A stretch of DNA of 64,000 nucleotides from contig JAUMIR010000003.1 of the NCBI GenBank assembly GCA_030847615.1, positions 28,146,501-28,210,500 on the forward strand, written 5' to 3'. This stretch comes from Gambelia wislizenii. Taxonomy: Eukaryota > Chordata > Lepidosauria > Squamata > Crotaphytidae. The translations under genes and the position numbers were made by a program. Under the pieces are notes generated by a model. It was given only the letters and a program-made list of their open reading frames with translations, did no database searches and had not been told where the DNA came from. This document shows, in pieces, positions 29,562 to 39,653 of the stretch (the first letter of the stretch is position 1; the number at the start of each line of letters is the position of its first letter).

Positions 29562-30586
29562 GCTGGACCCGGGGTACCATACGCCATTAAAAAGCTCTGC
29601 CCCCTGCCACCCCCTCCATTTGTTCTGCTCCTTGCCACCCCCTCTGCTCATTCTGCCCCTTGCCACCCCCCTCCATTTGTTCTGCCCGTTCCCACCCCCC
29701 TCCATTTGTTCTGCCCCTTGCCACCCCCCTTCGTTGGTTCTTCCCCTTTCCACCACCTCTGTTTGTTTTGCCCTTTGCCACCCCCTCTGCTTGTTCTGTC
29801 CCTTGCCACCCCCTCTGCTTGTTCTGCCCCTTGCAACCCCCCTCTCCGTTTGTTCTTCTGTTTGCCACCCCGTCCGTTTGTTCTGCCCCTTGCCACCCCC
29901 TCTACTTTTTCTGTCCCTTGCCACACCCTCCGCTTGTTCTGCTCCTTGCCACCCCCTCTGCTCATTCTGCCCCTTGACACCCCCTCCATTTGTTCTGCCC
30001 GTTCCCACCCCCCTCCAGTTGTTCTTCCCCTTGCCCCCCCTCCGTTGGTTCTTCCCCTTGCCACCCCCTCTGTTTGTTTTGCCCTTTGCCACCCCCTCTG
30101 CTTATTCTGTCCCTTGCCACCCTCTCCGCTTGTTCTGTTCCTTGCCACCCCCTCTGCTTGTTCTGCCCCTTGCAACCTCCCTCTCCACTTGTTCTGCTGC
30201 TTGCCACCCCCTCCATTTGTTCTGCCCCTTGCCACCCCCTCTGCTTGTTCTGCCCCTTGCCACCCCCCTCTATTGGTTCTGCCCCTTGCCACTGCCCTCC
30301 GCTTGTTCTGCCCCTTGCCACCCCCTCCATTTGTTCTGCCCCTTGCCACCCTCCCTCCATTTGTCCCCCCCCCACTCATTCTTACGCTTGGCCCCCATCC
30401 CCTGCAGTCCAGCACACACCACATCCACCCCCATGTTTCTCACTGACCCTCTCCAGAGGCCATGTTTGGAATCTACATGGTCCCACCCTAAGTGTGCTGA
30501 TTGGCTGCCCAACAGACCTGTGATTGGCTGGTCAGGTCCCTAAGCAGCCAATCAGCACACTGGAAACGGCAACATACCCAAGAGAG
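29562..30586 (+). mobile_element. Unclassified element Y, copy 2, expanded by a minisatellite
   Basis: Starts CTAGCTGGACCCGGGG and ends GGCAACATACCCAAGAG, as copy 1. ATATATAG stands on both sides (29,554-29,561; about 30,590-30,597), possibly the target duplication. Near the right end GTGTGCTGATTGGCTGC and GCAGCCAATCAGCACAC form an inverted repeat (30,492-30,560). Most of the middle is the minisatellite. Superfamily unknown. Confidence 0.6.
29592..30375. repeat. C/T-rich minisatellite, about 28-bp unit
   Basis: About 27-28 imperfect tandem units with the pattern TTGCCACCCCCT, a variable CNG/CAT/CGT core, then TTGTTCTGCCCC. Extreme pyrimidine bias on the plus strand removes stop codons, so overlapping frames of up to 307 codons stay open on both strands; these are artefacts. 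A higher-order pattern is visible: blocks at about 29,640-29,900 and 29,945-30,200 repeat the same succession of unit variants (TTGGTTCTTCCCC, TTTGTTTTGCCC, GCTT…TGTCCC), spaced about 305 bp apart. Confidence 0.93.
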
Positions 30587-30892
30587 TTATATATAGATAA
30601 ATAGATATGAACATGGTCTAAGCTGACAATAGTCAAAACCTTATTTGTAGTCTCAACTAGAGTAGACCCACTGAATAAATGAGAGTTACATAAGTATTGA
30701 CTCACTAGTCAACAGTTGATTCAATGGGTCTAATATAGCTGGGATGACAAATGGGATTCAGATGGCGGGGGGGGGTAGGAGTTAACATTTGTTGAATATA
30801 TGTTTATTCATGGCGAAAGCAGTAAGATCCTAAGACCATGGAATAAAGGATGGTAGATATTTGTCTTTCTCTTGTAAGAGTCTTTTAGCTAA

Positions 30893-31120
30893 TGGGCCCA
30901 TTCACATCACACAATTATAGTGTTATTATTCCTCTTTAGCAGCCATGGTTCTCTCAGATAGAATCCTAGGGCTTGCAGTTTAGTGAGGCACTAGAGCACT
31001 CAGGTTGAGAACTCTTAATTGCTCTTCCCTAAACTGCCAGTTCCATGATTCTATAGGTCAGAACAACAACACTTATTATAGAATCATAGTGCTGTAATTC
31101 TGTATTGTCAATGGGCTCCA
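30893..31120. mobile_element. Palindromic MITE, hAT-like
   Basis: Left GGGCCCATTCACATCACACAATTATAG and right TAATTCTGTATTGTCAATGGGC pair imperfectly. Inside, CTAGGGCTTGCAGTTTAGTGAG faces CTAAACTGCCAG. This matches a common amniote MITE by eye. TSD not resolved. Confidence 0.55.
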
Positions 31121-31491
31121 GGGCTTTGAAAGGTTAAATCTTCAAAGTCTGAGTTTTAATCCATTTTATTTTAACAGTAAAAATAAGAATGTGCAGGCTC
31201 TAAAGAAAGTGACCATGATTTAAATTTTAAGTGGGTGGAATATAGCAGAAAAGTACATGCATGTCTACAAATTTACAAAATTAATACACTTCACTACATC
31301 CAGCCAGGAAGGAGTGACCAATGGGCATGACCGTATCATATGCAGGTCCTTAAGGAAAACATGTTTTGCTCTGTGGCATCAAGAAGTTTTTACTTTTTCC
31401 AGGAAAAAAAAAAAGACCTGTTAACAGTGGCCATATTGGAATGAGGGGGTGTGTAGCATCTACACAGTCTTTCCACTGCTTGCTTTTATAA

Positions 31492-31795
31492 GGACTTTTT
31501 TGGATGAGGGTTTATAACTCTAGCAGCCTCGTCCCCGTTGCAAGACTGCTGCGCTGCAGGGCGTCCCTTTTGGATGACGCTCTGCCCTGCTGATCCTCTG
31601 CCGGTACTGTTGTGTAACAGCTTTCATGATTAGAAAACCACCAAATATAACGCTGCTGCGTCCCCGCAGTTACACAACAGTACTGGCAGAGGATCAGCAG
31701 GGCAGAGCATCATCCAAAAGGGACGCCCTGCAGCGCAGCAGCCTCGCAACGGGGACGAGGCTGCTAGCGTTATAAACCCTCATCCAAAAAAGTCC
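31492..31795. mobile_element. Palindromic Harbinger-like MITE, family H
   Basis: 304 bp, ends GGACTTTTTTGGATGAGG/CCTCATCCAAAAAAGTCC, TSD TAA (31,489-31,491; 31,796-31,798). The arms are about 120-130 bp with high pairing. The motif TTTTGGATGA of the end recurs inside each arm (about 31,568 and its mirror). The unpaired centre is near 31,620-31,655. GC/CpG-rich. It shares design but not arm sequence with the GGAGATTTTCAGAC family. Confidence 0.9.
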
Positions 31796-31979
31796 TAAGA
31801 CATTGTGCAGCTGTGTCAGACTGTTCCTTCTCCCCTGGGAAGATGGAATATGATCAACTGCACCTCTGGAGCAGAATAGTGGATCGGGTAAGGGGGCCTG
31901 TGAGCCTCCAGCTGCTGCTGAGGAAGGAACATTGCAAAAGCAGGTGCTAGACACCTCTGCCCATAACACCCCCAGATTT

Positions 31980-33005
31980 AGAATCATAGAAACATAGAGT
32001 TGGAAGATACCACAAGGGCCATCTAATCCAACCCCCACTATGTAGGAATACATAATCAAAGCATGTCCAACAGATGACCATCAAGCCTCTGTTTAAAATC
32101 CCCCAAAGATGGAGACTCCACCACACTCTGAGGCAGCGTGTTCCACTGCCAAACAGCTCTTACTGTCAGGAAGTTCTTCCTAATGATTAGGTGGACTCTC
32201 TTTTCCTGTAATTTGAACCCATTGCCCTGTGTCCTAATCACTGGAGCAGCAGAAAACAAGCTTGCTCCATCCTCAGTATGACATCCCTTTGAATATTTAA
32301 ACATGGCTATCATATCACCTCTTAATCTTTTCTTCTCCAGGCTAAACATACCCAACTCCCTAAGCCACTTCTCATAGGGCATGGCTTCCAGACCTCCCAC
32401 CATCCTGGTTGCCCTCCTTTGGACACGTTCCAGCTTCTCAATATCCTTCCTGAATTGTGGTGCCCAGAACTGGATACAGTATTTCAGATGAGGTCTGACC
32501 AAAGCAGAATAGAGTGGAATGATTACTTCTCTTGATCTAGACACTATACAGTACTCCTATTAATGCAGCCTAGAATTGCATTGCCTTTTTTAACAGCCAC
32601 ATCACACTGCTGACTCATGTTCAGCTTGTGGCCCACTAAGACCTGTAGATCATTTTCGCATGTACTGCCCTCAAGCCATGTGTCACCCATCCTATACCTG
32701 TGCTTTTTATTTTTACTGCCCAAGTGTAGTATCCTACATTTCTCCCTGTTGAAATTCATTTTGTTAGTATTGGCTCAGCTTTCTAATCTGTTGGGGCCAT
32801 TTTGAATTTTGATCCTGTCCTCTGGGGTATTAGCTACCCCTCCTAATTTTGTGTCATCTGAAAACGTGGTAAGAATACCCTCTATTTCCTCATGCAAGTC
32901 ATTGATGAAGATGTTGAATAGCACTGGGCCCAGGACAGAACCCACTAGTCACTTTTCTCCAGGATGAGAAAAGTGACTACCCTTTGGGTTTGGTCAGTCA
33001 AGTAC
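31980..33005 (-). mobile_element. CR1 LINE, older diverged copy
   Basis: Minus strand, 3' end at the left (AGAATCATAGAAACATAG). The ORF2 remnant is split into frames 32,544-32,759 (NREKCRILHLGSKNK, then KLNMSQQCD) and 32,056-32,544 ([14 protein letters not shown], then SLGDFKQRLDGHL). A 4-5-base insertion at about 32,548-32,553 separates the two. An 11-bp deletion relative to sisters occurs near 32,941. More diverged than the 9.7-kb copy. Confidence 0.9.
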
Positions 33006-33187
33006 TTATGAGTTATGCTTTTATATATGTCTAACATATGCTATATGTCACTAGCCATGTCATTCAAACATTTTACTTTCATCCCCTGACCACCTGACTT
33101 TATTATTGATCTCCTTGCCCAACTCCATCACAAACTTTGGAGGAAACTGAACTTTTAAAAATATCGGCACAGCACACAGAGCCAAAG

Positions 33188-33188
<1 letters not shown>

Positions 33189-33222
<34 letters not shown>
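33189..33222. repeat. (TA)n microsatellite
   Basis: Seventeen TA units. Confidence 0.95.
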
Positions 33223-33224
<2 letters not shown>

Positions 33225-33860
33225 GTTTGAAGTCAGACATAAATATGTGAGAGATGTGAGCTACCCAGTGAAGGGAATTTTATGGCTTAGCTCAGAACCA
33301 TCCATCTCATCAAAAGCCAGTCTTGGTGTATAGTTTCATATTTCAGTTGGACAGTATGGCTGTTTGATGACAGTCATGAGCCTTAGTAGAGCAGACTTGT
33401 GTCTAAGACTCAAATTATGCAAAATGTATAAAAATGCTCTATGTTACTAGGCAGTTGATTTAGTTGAAGAAAAGTTTGCTTTTCTCTGAAATCTGCATTG
33501 AAGCATATGCCATCATGGGTCACCAAGGAGCAAGTCCATATGTTAGATTTGCTTTCCAATTTCCTAACCATCATCTTTAGCTGCTGATGTCCCATGTGTC
33601 TCAGTAAGGCTTACCAGTACTGATGTTTTGGCTTGCCTGCCTTCCCAATCTCCACCAGAGGTTTATCAGCATTTGGGTCTATGAAGCCTCCTTCTTACCC
33701 GCTTGTATAAAGCCTCTGATCTCCTGGCTGGAAGTCAATGCTTTTGAGCCTGATGCTAGACTAGAGATGGAACAATATTTGATTAAAAAAAAAAAAAGCT
33801 TGAGAAAACTTGGCAAGACAAATCCTGGAATGCTGAGAATGTTTGCACTTTGAGAGTTGG
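33223..33860. other. No feature recognised
   Basis: No supported gene or repeat family. Confidence 0.4.
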
Positions 33861-34290
33861 GGCTTGTCTAGATGGGCAATTTGCCCCATCCTGACCCTGT
33901 CTTAGCACCCTGAAATCCTGATGATGCAGGGCATTTGCCCAATTTTGCCTGGGGCAAAGATGGGGCCAAGATGGGGGGCGGGGAGAGGGTAGGGCCCACT
34001 GCACTATTTTAAAATAATACCTGGTAAAATCACCCCCAGCTGGCAAAAAACAAATTATGCCCTGCATGACCGCAGGATCCCATTCCAGCATGCTAGTCTG
34101 TCATTGCAGGTGCCATCTGCCATTGCTCTTCCAGATCCAGAAAGTAGGTCCACAGAATGTAACCAGGCTGGTCACATGCAGGGGGCCTTGCTTATGTGTT
34201 GCAGTCTGGCTTCTGGGCTTTGGCAAGTGGGATGCTGGCACCGGCAGCTGCAGAAAATCCTCCCATTTTGTCTAGGCAATAGGGGAGATG
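33861..34290. mobile_element. DNA transposon D, copy 1
   Basis: Begins GGGCTTGTCTAGATGGGC and contains, without interruption, the order found on either side of the nest at 15.8-16.8 kb. A GGCTGGTCACATGCAGGG block (about 34,171) is shared with the palindrome at 59.1 kb. The right end is not identified; 34,290 is a rough limit. Confidence 0.55.
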
Positions 34291-34384
34291 CGGGTCTGAT
34301 CCGTGGGCAGAATATACTGGCATGTAGCCGGTGGATTCTGGCCCATGAAGATGAACTCCTATTCTCCCTAAAATTTACACAGGA

Positions 34385-34625
34385 TTGTTTTGTGCAGAAA
34401 ACATTTCCTGGAAAATAATATTTCTGCACAAAAAATATTATTTTCTGCACAGAAAAAGCTGTTTCCTGTGCAGAAAATGTGGTAGTTTGGGACTTATTCA
34501 GTGCAAAATTTGCACGTGGTTTCTTTGAACAGAAAACAGCATCTTCTGTGGTGAAAACAACATTTTGTGTTTTCTGTGCAAAGAACTATGTGCAAATTTT
34601 GCACAGAATGAGTTCTGAACTGTGA
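34385..34625. repeat. Cluster of short direct and inverted TGTGCAGAAAA repeats
   Basis: The word TGTGCAGAAAA or its complement occurs about eight times in 240 bp in both orientations, spaced irregularly, with CAAAATTTGCAC and GTGCAAATTTTGCAC at the right. It can fold in several alternative hairpins. No known family. Confidence 0.6.
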
Positions 34626-35005
34626 ATAGTCTTCGAAAACTATAGTTTTCAGAACACTTTCTTGTAGTGGGAAGAAAATAGCTAAAATTGTTGCTTCCTT
34701 CATCCCTATGCTGGATATTTCTCCTACTTGGGCATTTTTTCTTGCTTGTTACCTCACTGATTTCATTTCTGTTATTCTTACAGTGAAGATATTCATACAT
34801 CATTTTAAAAGTACCAATGCAAGTATTTCTTTCTTTCCTTTTGTTTTTTCTTAGTCCACACTGCCTACATTCCACCCTTCCTGAATTCTGGTTTAACTGA
34901 GGCTGTTTTTAAAATTAGTTCTGGAATTTGACTTTCAGCACTTTGCCAAGGTTTTCATTCATGTATTTGCTCATTCCTTCACCCTTCCCCTGTTGCTATG
35001 TTCCT

Positions 35006-35519
35006 TCAAGCTGATTTCAATGTATGGTGTCCCTATCATAGGGTTTTCTTGGTAAGGTTTGTTGAGAGTGGAATTTGGCATTGCCTTCCTCTGAGGCTGA
35101 GAGAGTATGATTTGCCCAAAGTCACTCAATGGGTTCCCATGGCTCAGCGGGGATTCAAACACTGGTCTTTTGGAGTCTCTGGACTTTATCAGATGCAAGG
35201 GAATGCAGCACAAAACCATGTCCCAAACCACATCAGAAGAACGCTACAAGAACATAAAGGGTGACATTATCAGACACCTGCCTCCTCAGCTGTTCTGGGG
35301 ATGTAGCGTGGATGTGAATAAAGCATCCCTTTTTATTGATGGGTTAAGCATTATTTACACATTATTCATGCCCATGATACATCCCTGGAATGGCTGAAGG
35401 ATGTCGGCATCTGGCAATGTTGCCTGTTTTTGTTCTCATAGCGTTTTTCTGACATGTTTTTTTCTGCGTCTGATAAAGTCCCCAGTCTTACACTCAGACT
35501 ACTACATTATGTAGGCTCT
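35006..35519 (-). mobile_element. tRNA-headed SINE, split by a DNA transposon
   Basis: Same family as the SINE at 12.6 kb. The tail and body (35,006-35,180) include GGGTTTTCTTGGTAAGG, CTCTGAGGCTGAGAGAG and CAGCGGGGATTCAAACAC. The head remnant (35,482-35,519) is CAGTCTTACACTCAGACTAC. The 301-bp element between them separates the B box from the rest of the head. Confidence 0.75.
35181..35481. mobile_element. Harbinger-like family A relative, short, nested in a SINE
   Basis: 301 bp bounded by GGACTTTATCAGATG and CGTCTGATAAAGTCC, the ends of family A. The 3-bp flanks (TCT/CCA) do not match exactly, so the TSD has decayed. An additional internal ATTATCAGACAC occurs near 35,265. The body is not obviously that of copies 1 and 2. 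Confidence 0.72.
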
Positions 35520-35837
35520 TTGTCTATATGTTACTTTTGTTGTGGCATGATTACAAAATATAACAAACAAACAAAAGTTTGGTTCTGCCCAAATCTACTC
35601 AGACATAAATCCTGCTTATATCAGTAGGACTTACTTATAGATAAGTAAACATAATTAAGTAATTCAGCATTGTAGCCTTAATTCAGCAATCACCATCCCC
35701 TAAGCAATCTTGATGTGACATTCAGATCAGGTTTGTTTTGTGCGGTGTTTCACTGAAGCAGAAAGACTGCCTGCACATTAGGAAAACACTAGTCGAAAAC
35801 CATTTTGATGCTATCTTATATACAAAAGCATTGAGCT

Positions 35838-36173
35838 TGCTCTCTCTCTCTCTCTCTTTCTCTCTCCTCCCCCTTTTTTTTCAGGAGTTTTGCAAACAAG
35901 TTTTGCAAGAGTTATGCAAACAAAGGAATGGAAAGCTTGGCTGAATTGTGTGGATACAGTACAGAACTCAAAACCAACAATGGATCCATGGAGAATTCCT
36001 TCTTGCATTGGCACCATTTTGGAACCCCAAAGTCTTAAGAGAAATTCAGATGAGAATGTTAGAAACATTCATAGTTAAAAATAAATGGTTCATTTATATA
36101 GATGGTAATGAATCAGAGGGATCCCATTTCTTTTCTACATTCTATACCCTTCCAAATAATCAGAAATAAATAA
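35838..36173 (+). other. Possible orphan terminal exon
   Basis: A long pyrimidine tract (CTCTCTCTCTCTCTTTCTCTC, then TTTTTTTTCAG at 35,876-35,884) ends exactly in a consensus-like splice acceptor followed by G. Frames run open for 60-70 codons (35,890-36,078 and 35,948-36,169), and an AATAAATAAAG polyadenylation-like signal follows the second stop at about 36,165. I do not recognise the protein in any frame. It could equally be a CT microsatellite next to chance ORFs. Confidence 0.25.
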
Positions 36174-36990
36174 AGTTTTATATCTATGTATTCCAATTTT
36201 TGTTGTGGTTGTATTTGTTAGAGTTAGCTTGAGAGTCTGCCCTAACTAGAAAACAGGTTCAAGAAAGAAAGAAAAAACCCACCATCTGGAAGATTCCTCT
36301 AAAATAAATGTTTCTATTGATTCTCACACTGAGCTTATGAAATTTAAGCCAAAAGACATTCTATTTTGAAGAACATACTTTCAACAGCTCAATATTGAAA
36401 TATTCCATACCGTAACACTCAAACTGCTTACATTTAGTATGATGGCAATTTCTCTCTTATGTATTCAGGCCTTCCTTATGATGGTAGGAAGTATGTGTGT
36501 GTTGATAGATAGACAAGCAATTTTGTGTTTGAATTTTGTGTTTCAATTTTGTGTTTGAATAGTAATATAGGTGGTGAATGTGGGGTCTAATAACTATATC
36601 ACTTAGACTGGGATTCCCCATGTCACATACATTTCTGCATGTATAGCTGTGCTGTGAAATCCTGTGTTGAATGACAATATTGTGCAACTGAATGCAGACC
36701 TGTATGTGCAACTAGATATACAATCAAATGTACATCATGTGTGTGTGTGAACATCTCATGTAACTCTCATGTACATCACATGCTCATTGCATATGCAGCT
36801 GCATGGACAATAGCACTATATGTGCAACTCTGCTTCATAGAACTTTGAACTGAATGCAGATGTTCTCTAATATATATATATAAAAAAACCAACTCTATCT
36901 GTAAGGGAACTTATACACACATAAGATATCATATTAGTACATGCCCTATTTCAATTTTCCCCCCGAGCCATTACATTTCTAATTATACTA
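36174..36990. other. No feature recognised
   Basis: AT-rich with scattered ATGTACATCATGTG-like words; nothing firm. Confidence 0.4.
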
Positions 36991-36994
36991 GGAT

Positions 36995-37060
36995 AGCTGT
37001 ACCCAGTGTAACATATACCATTATCAACTGTAAAGGTTATAAATCAATAACTCATAAAGA
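36995..37060 (+). mobile_element. Element Y 5' end, decayed copy 3
   Basis: ATAGCTGTACCCAGTGTAAC, then ATACCATTATCAACTG, aligns with the start of Y copy 2 (CTAGCTGGACCCGGGG, ACCATACGCCATTA). The right limit is unknown. Confidence 0.4.
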
Positions 37061-37191
37061 TTTCATAAATTGTTTTATGTGTTTTTTCTCAGAATTGGTT
37101 CAGCGTGGCCTCCCAAGCATATCTGGGTGTAGATGAAATGGAGGGAGGGAAAGAGAGAGAGAGGAAGTGCTCTGATATTTCCCTCTTCTGA

Positions 37192-37259
37192 GGAATGCCT
37201 GCTAGTTTTCATGCCTTAGCAAAGGAATGTCTTTGGAATGCCTGCTAGTTTTCATGCCT
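37192..37259. repeat. 25-bp direct repeat, two copies
   Basis: The identical 25-mer starting GGAATGCCTGCTAG and ending TTCATGCCT occurs at 37,192-37,216 and 37,235-37,259. The spacer between them carries a partial GGAATG..TTGG echo. Confidence 0.9.
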
Positions 37260-39157
37260 CTTCTTCCAAAAGCCCATTCAGCCACGGAGGAGCTATCCCC
37301 CCCATCAAGCCCCCCTTCACACAAATGCGATCAGAGGAGTGTGAGCTAGTGAACAGCTGGAGGAGCCCAAACTCTCTTTCACACACACAGCCAAGCAAGC
37401 TGCAGACAGCTTGCTGGATTTTTTCCATGGCTAAAAACAACAGGGGCTTGATCTTTTCATTTCAGGCTCCTCCATCTCAAGCCCACCCCCTCCTTGGACA
37501 GCCCAAACAATTACAGCACAACTCTGCTGTGACTGTATCAGAAAGATTGCTGGTAGTTCACACAGACTTTTCTGAAATGGTAATTCACACAATCAATAAT
37601 GCGCTAAGTCGCGCGCCTTTTCAAAAAAAGTCGGGGAAAGTAGCAAAATCCCCATCACACTACTTTTGAGTTTTTGAGCTCCCCCCCCCCTTCTGAATGA
37701 GGCGATACTGTGGCATGATGTGTGGGAACAATAGGAATCTTAGTGATTTATTTAAGGGAATATTTTGCCATGTAAACGGGGCCTTGGAAACTTAAAGCAT
37801 ATTCAAGCATTAGTGAGGGATAGAGGTATGGTCTGAGGACAGTTTATTCGATGATGTGTTTGCTCACCCAAAGATCTGAGAGTCTCAGCTGAAAAGTATG
37901 TCTCCAGATGAGGCCTCAATAGATGGTTTGAGCAGTGTCAATACATGTATTTCTGGAGTTATCACCATCACATGAGACAAAAAAGAATGATTTCACTTTT
38001 GCTAAACTTCTTCTGCCTCATGTCCATGAAATATGCTTAGAAATGATTGAGTAGGTCACAGGTTGGGTTGGACTGATTTTCAAAATGCCATGCACTGATT
38101 TGAGCAAAGGCACAGGGCATTAGATCAGCAAATTATACAGACATTCTCCAAAGCTATGTGGGTGGCTTCTAAAATGGATCCAACACAATCAGCAGGTGCT
38201 GGCTTCTGTAAAAATAATTGCAAATGCCCTTACATTATAGAGAGCTTTAGCATGAGTTTCTATTGAACTTAATAATTATTTCAGCCTTTCTCTTATATAA
38301 AACGAGAGTGATGAAACTGTTGGTTTATGTCTATTAAAAGCGGGTGGCATGATAATGAATATTTCTTTACTGAGAGATTCAAATGCAAACAACATGAAAA
38401 CAAAGATACCAATAACCTTTAGCAGAGAATTAATAAAGGCCTACAGAATAGAAAAGTAGCTTATGCAAATTGTTTATCATGCAGGATTGTGCAGTATTAG
38501 AGCTTTAATTGTGTGGAGTGGGGATTGAGGACAGAATAACTCAAAATACACAAGGAAAAAAAACCATTCCATGCTAGTAATCATAGCACAAGTCTTAAAT
38601 TAATGCTCTTCTGCAGTGTATACCCTCTTATTTATGAGCTGTTGCTACACTAAGACTTTGGCAGAGAGAGGGGGGGAAGAGGGGGGGAAGGGGGGGACCC
38701 TTTAGAATCTTACTTATCATAAACCAAAACCTTAGCTTGGAATTTCAGGAGACGTTATCACAAGTTCTTTATTATCTGACTGAAAATGTTATTATAGAAT
38801 TAAAATTTGGAACATAGAATGACAAGATATACTGCTTTGCATATGAAGTGGTTTTAATAATAAGATCTTATTGCTTGCCAGAGGCTTAGAGGGTTACTCC
38901 ACACTTTCCATAGCTGCCTGGTTTCAGCAGTATCTGCTGAGGCAAACATGTAAAAGTTGAAAGAGAGTAGTGCTTCCATATGTAATCTGCACAAAATGAA
39001 TGCTGATTTGTTTTCAAAGCATTGGAACTTATCCAAAGAACAGTGGGTAGAATATGCACAATTGTTAGTGCAATACTTAGGTAGAATATAGAGTAGTTCT
39101 CATCCTTCCTCTAGAAGAGGTTATGTAAGTAGGAAAGCATCTATGGATTTGATTTTA
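37260..39157. other. 1.9 kb with no feature recognised
   Basis: A 143-codon frame at 37,238-37,669 (+) overlaps the direct repeat and has no known resemblance. G-rich runs at 38,670-38,697 and a C-run at 37,681. No terminal repeats found. Confidence 0.4.
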
Positions 39158-39653
39158 CAGTCATCCCTTCATATCTGTGAATTCTGCATTCACAGATTCA
39201 ACCATCCACAGCTTGAAAATATTAAAGAAAAAAATAATAATCCAAAAGCAAATCTTGATTTTGATGTTTTAGACAGGTCACCCCTGTAACCACAGGGGAT
39301 ACATTCTTGGACTTACCATTTATAAGTAAAACCGCAGATAATAGCAAACTCTATTAAAATAAAGGACTTCCAGTACAAAGATACCATTGGGTTGCATTAG
39401 AGGACTTAGCAATTCCTATAGAGGACACCTCTATAGGCATTTTCCAGTGTGACTCTAGGGTATGTGTCCCTATTTTTTCAGCCATGGATAATTGAAATCA
39501 TGGATATTGGTTCTGTGGATACAGGAGGGTGACCTATATAAGGGGCACCATTTTACTACATAATTGTATATAAAGGGACTTGAGCATTCACAGATTTTGA
39601 TAATGGGGGGGGGGTCCTGGACCCAAACCATAGTGGATACCAAAGGCCCACTG
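39158..39653 (+). mobile_element. Tigger-like MITE (family G), with nested element
   Basis: Ends CAGTCATCCCTTCATATC and AAAGGCCCACTG with flanking TA. The host sequence stops at about 39,272 (CTTGATTTTGATGTTTTA) and resumes at about 39,536 (TATAAGGGGCACCATTTTAC), the order found intact in 58,462-58,703. Confidence 0.82.
39273..39535. mobile_element. Second Tigger-like element nested in the first
   Basis: About 263 bp with ends ACAGGTCACCCCTGTAACC and GGATACAGGAGGGTGACCT, which are inverted copies of each other. A TA is present at the right junction; the left one appears mutated (GA). Non-coding. Confidence 0.75.

Noticed and set aside
29592..30375. CRISPR-like array
   Set aside because: Units are tandem with no unique spacers, and the context is a vertebrate genome.
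29559..30543. Very long overlapping open frames (up to 307 codons) on both strands
   Set aside because: They lie in the C/T-rich minisatellite; the unit contains no stop in several frames. Proline/cysteine- or glycine/arginine-rich translations on both strands are repeat artefacts.
37238..37669. 143-codon plus-strand ORF as a gene
   Set aside because: Begins inside the 25-bp direct repeat, low-complexity serine/proline content, and no recognised domain.
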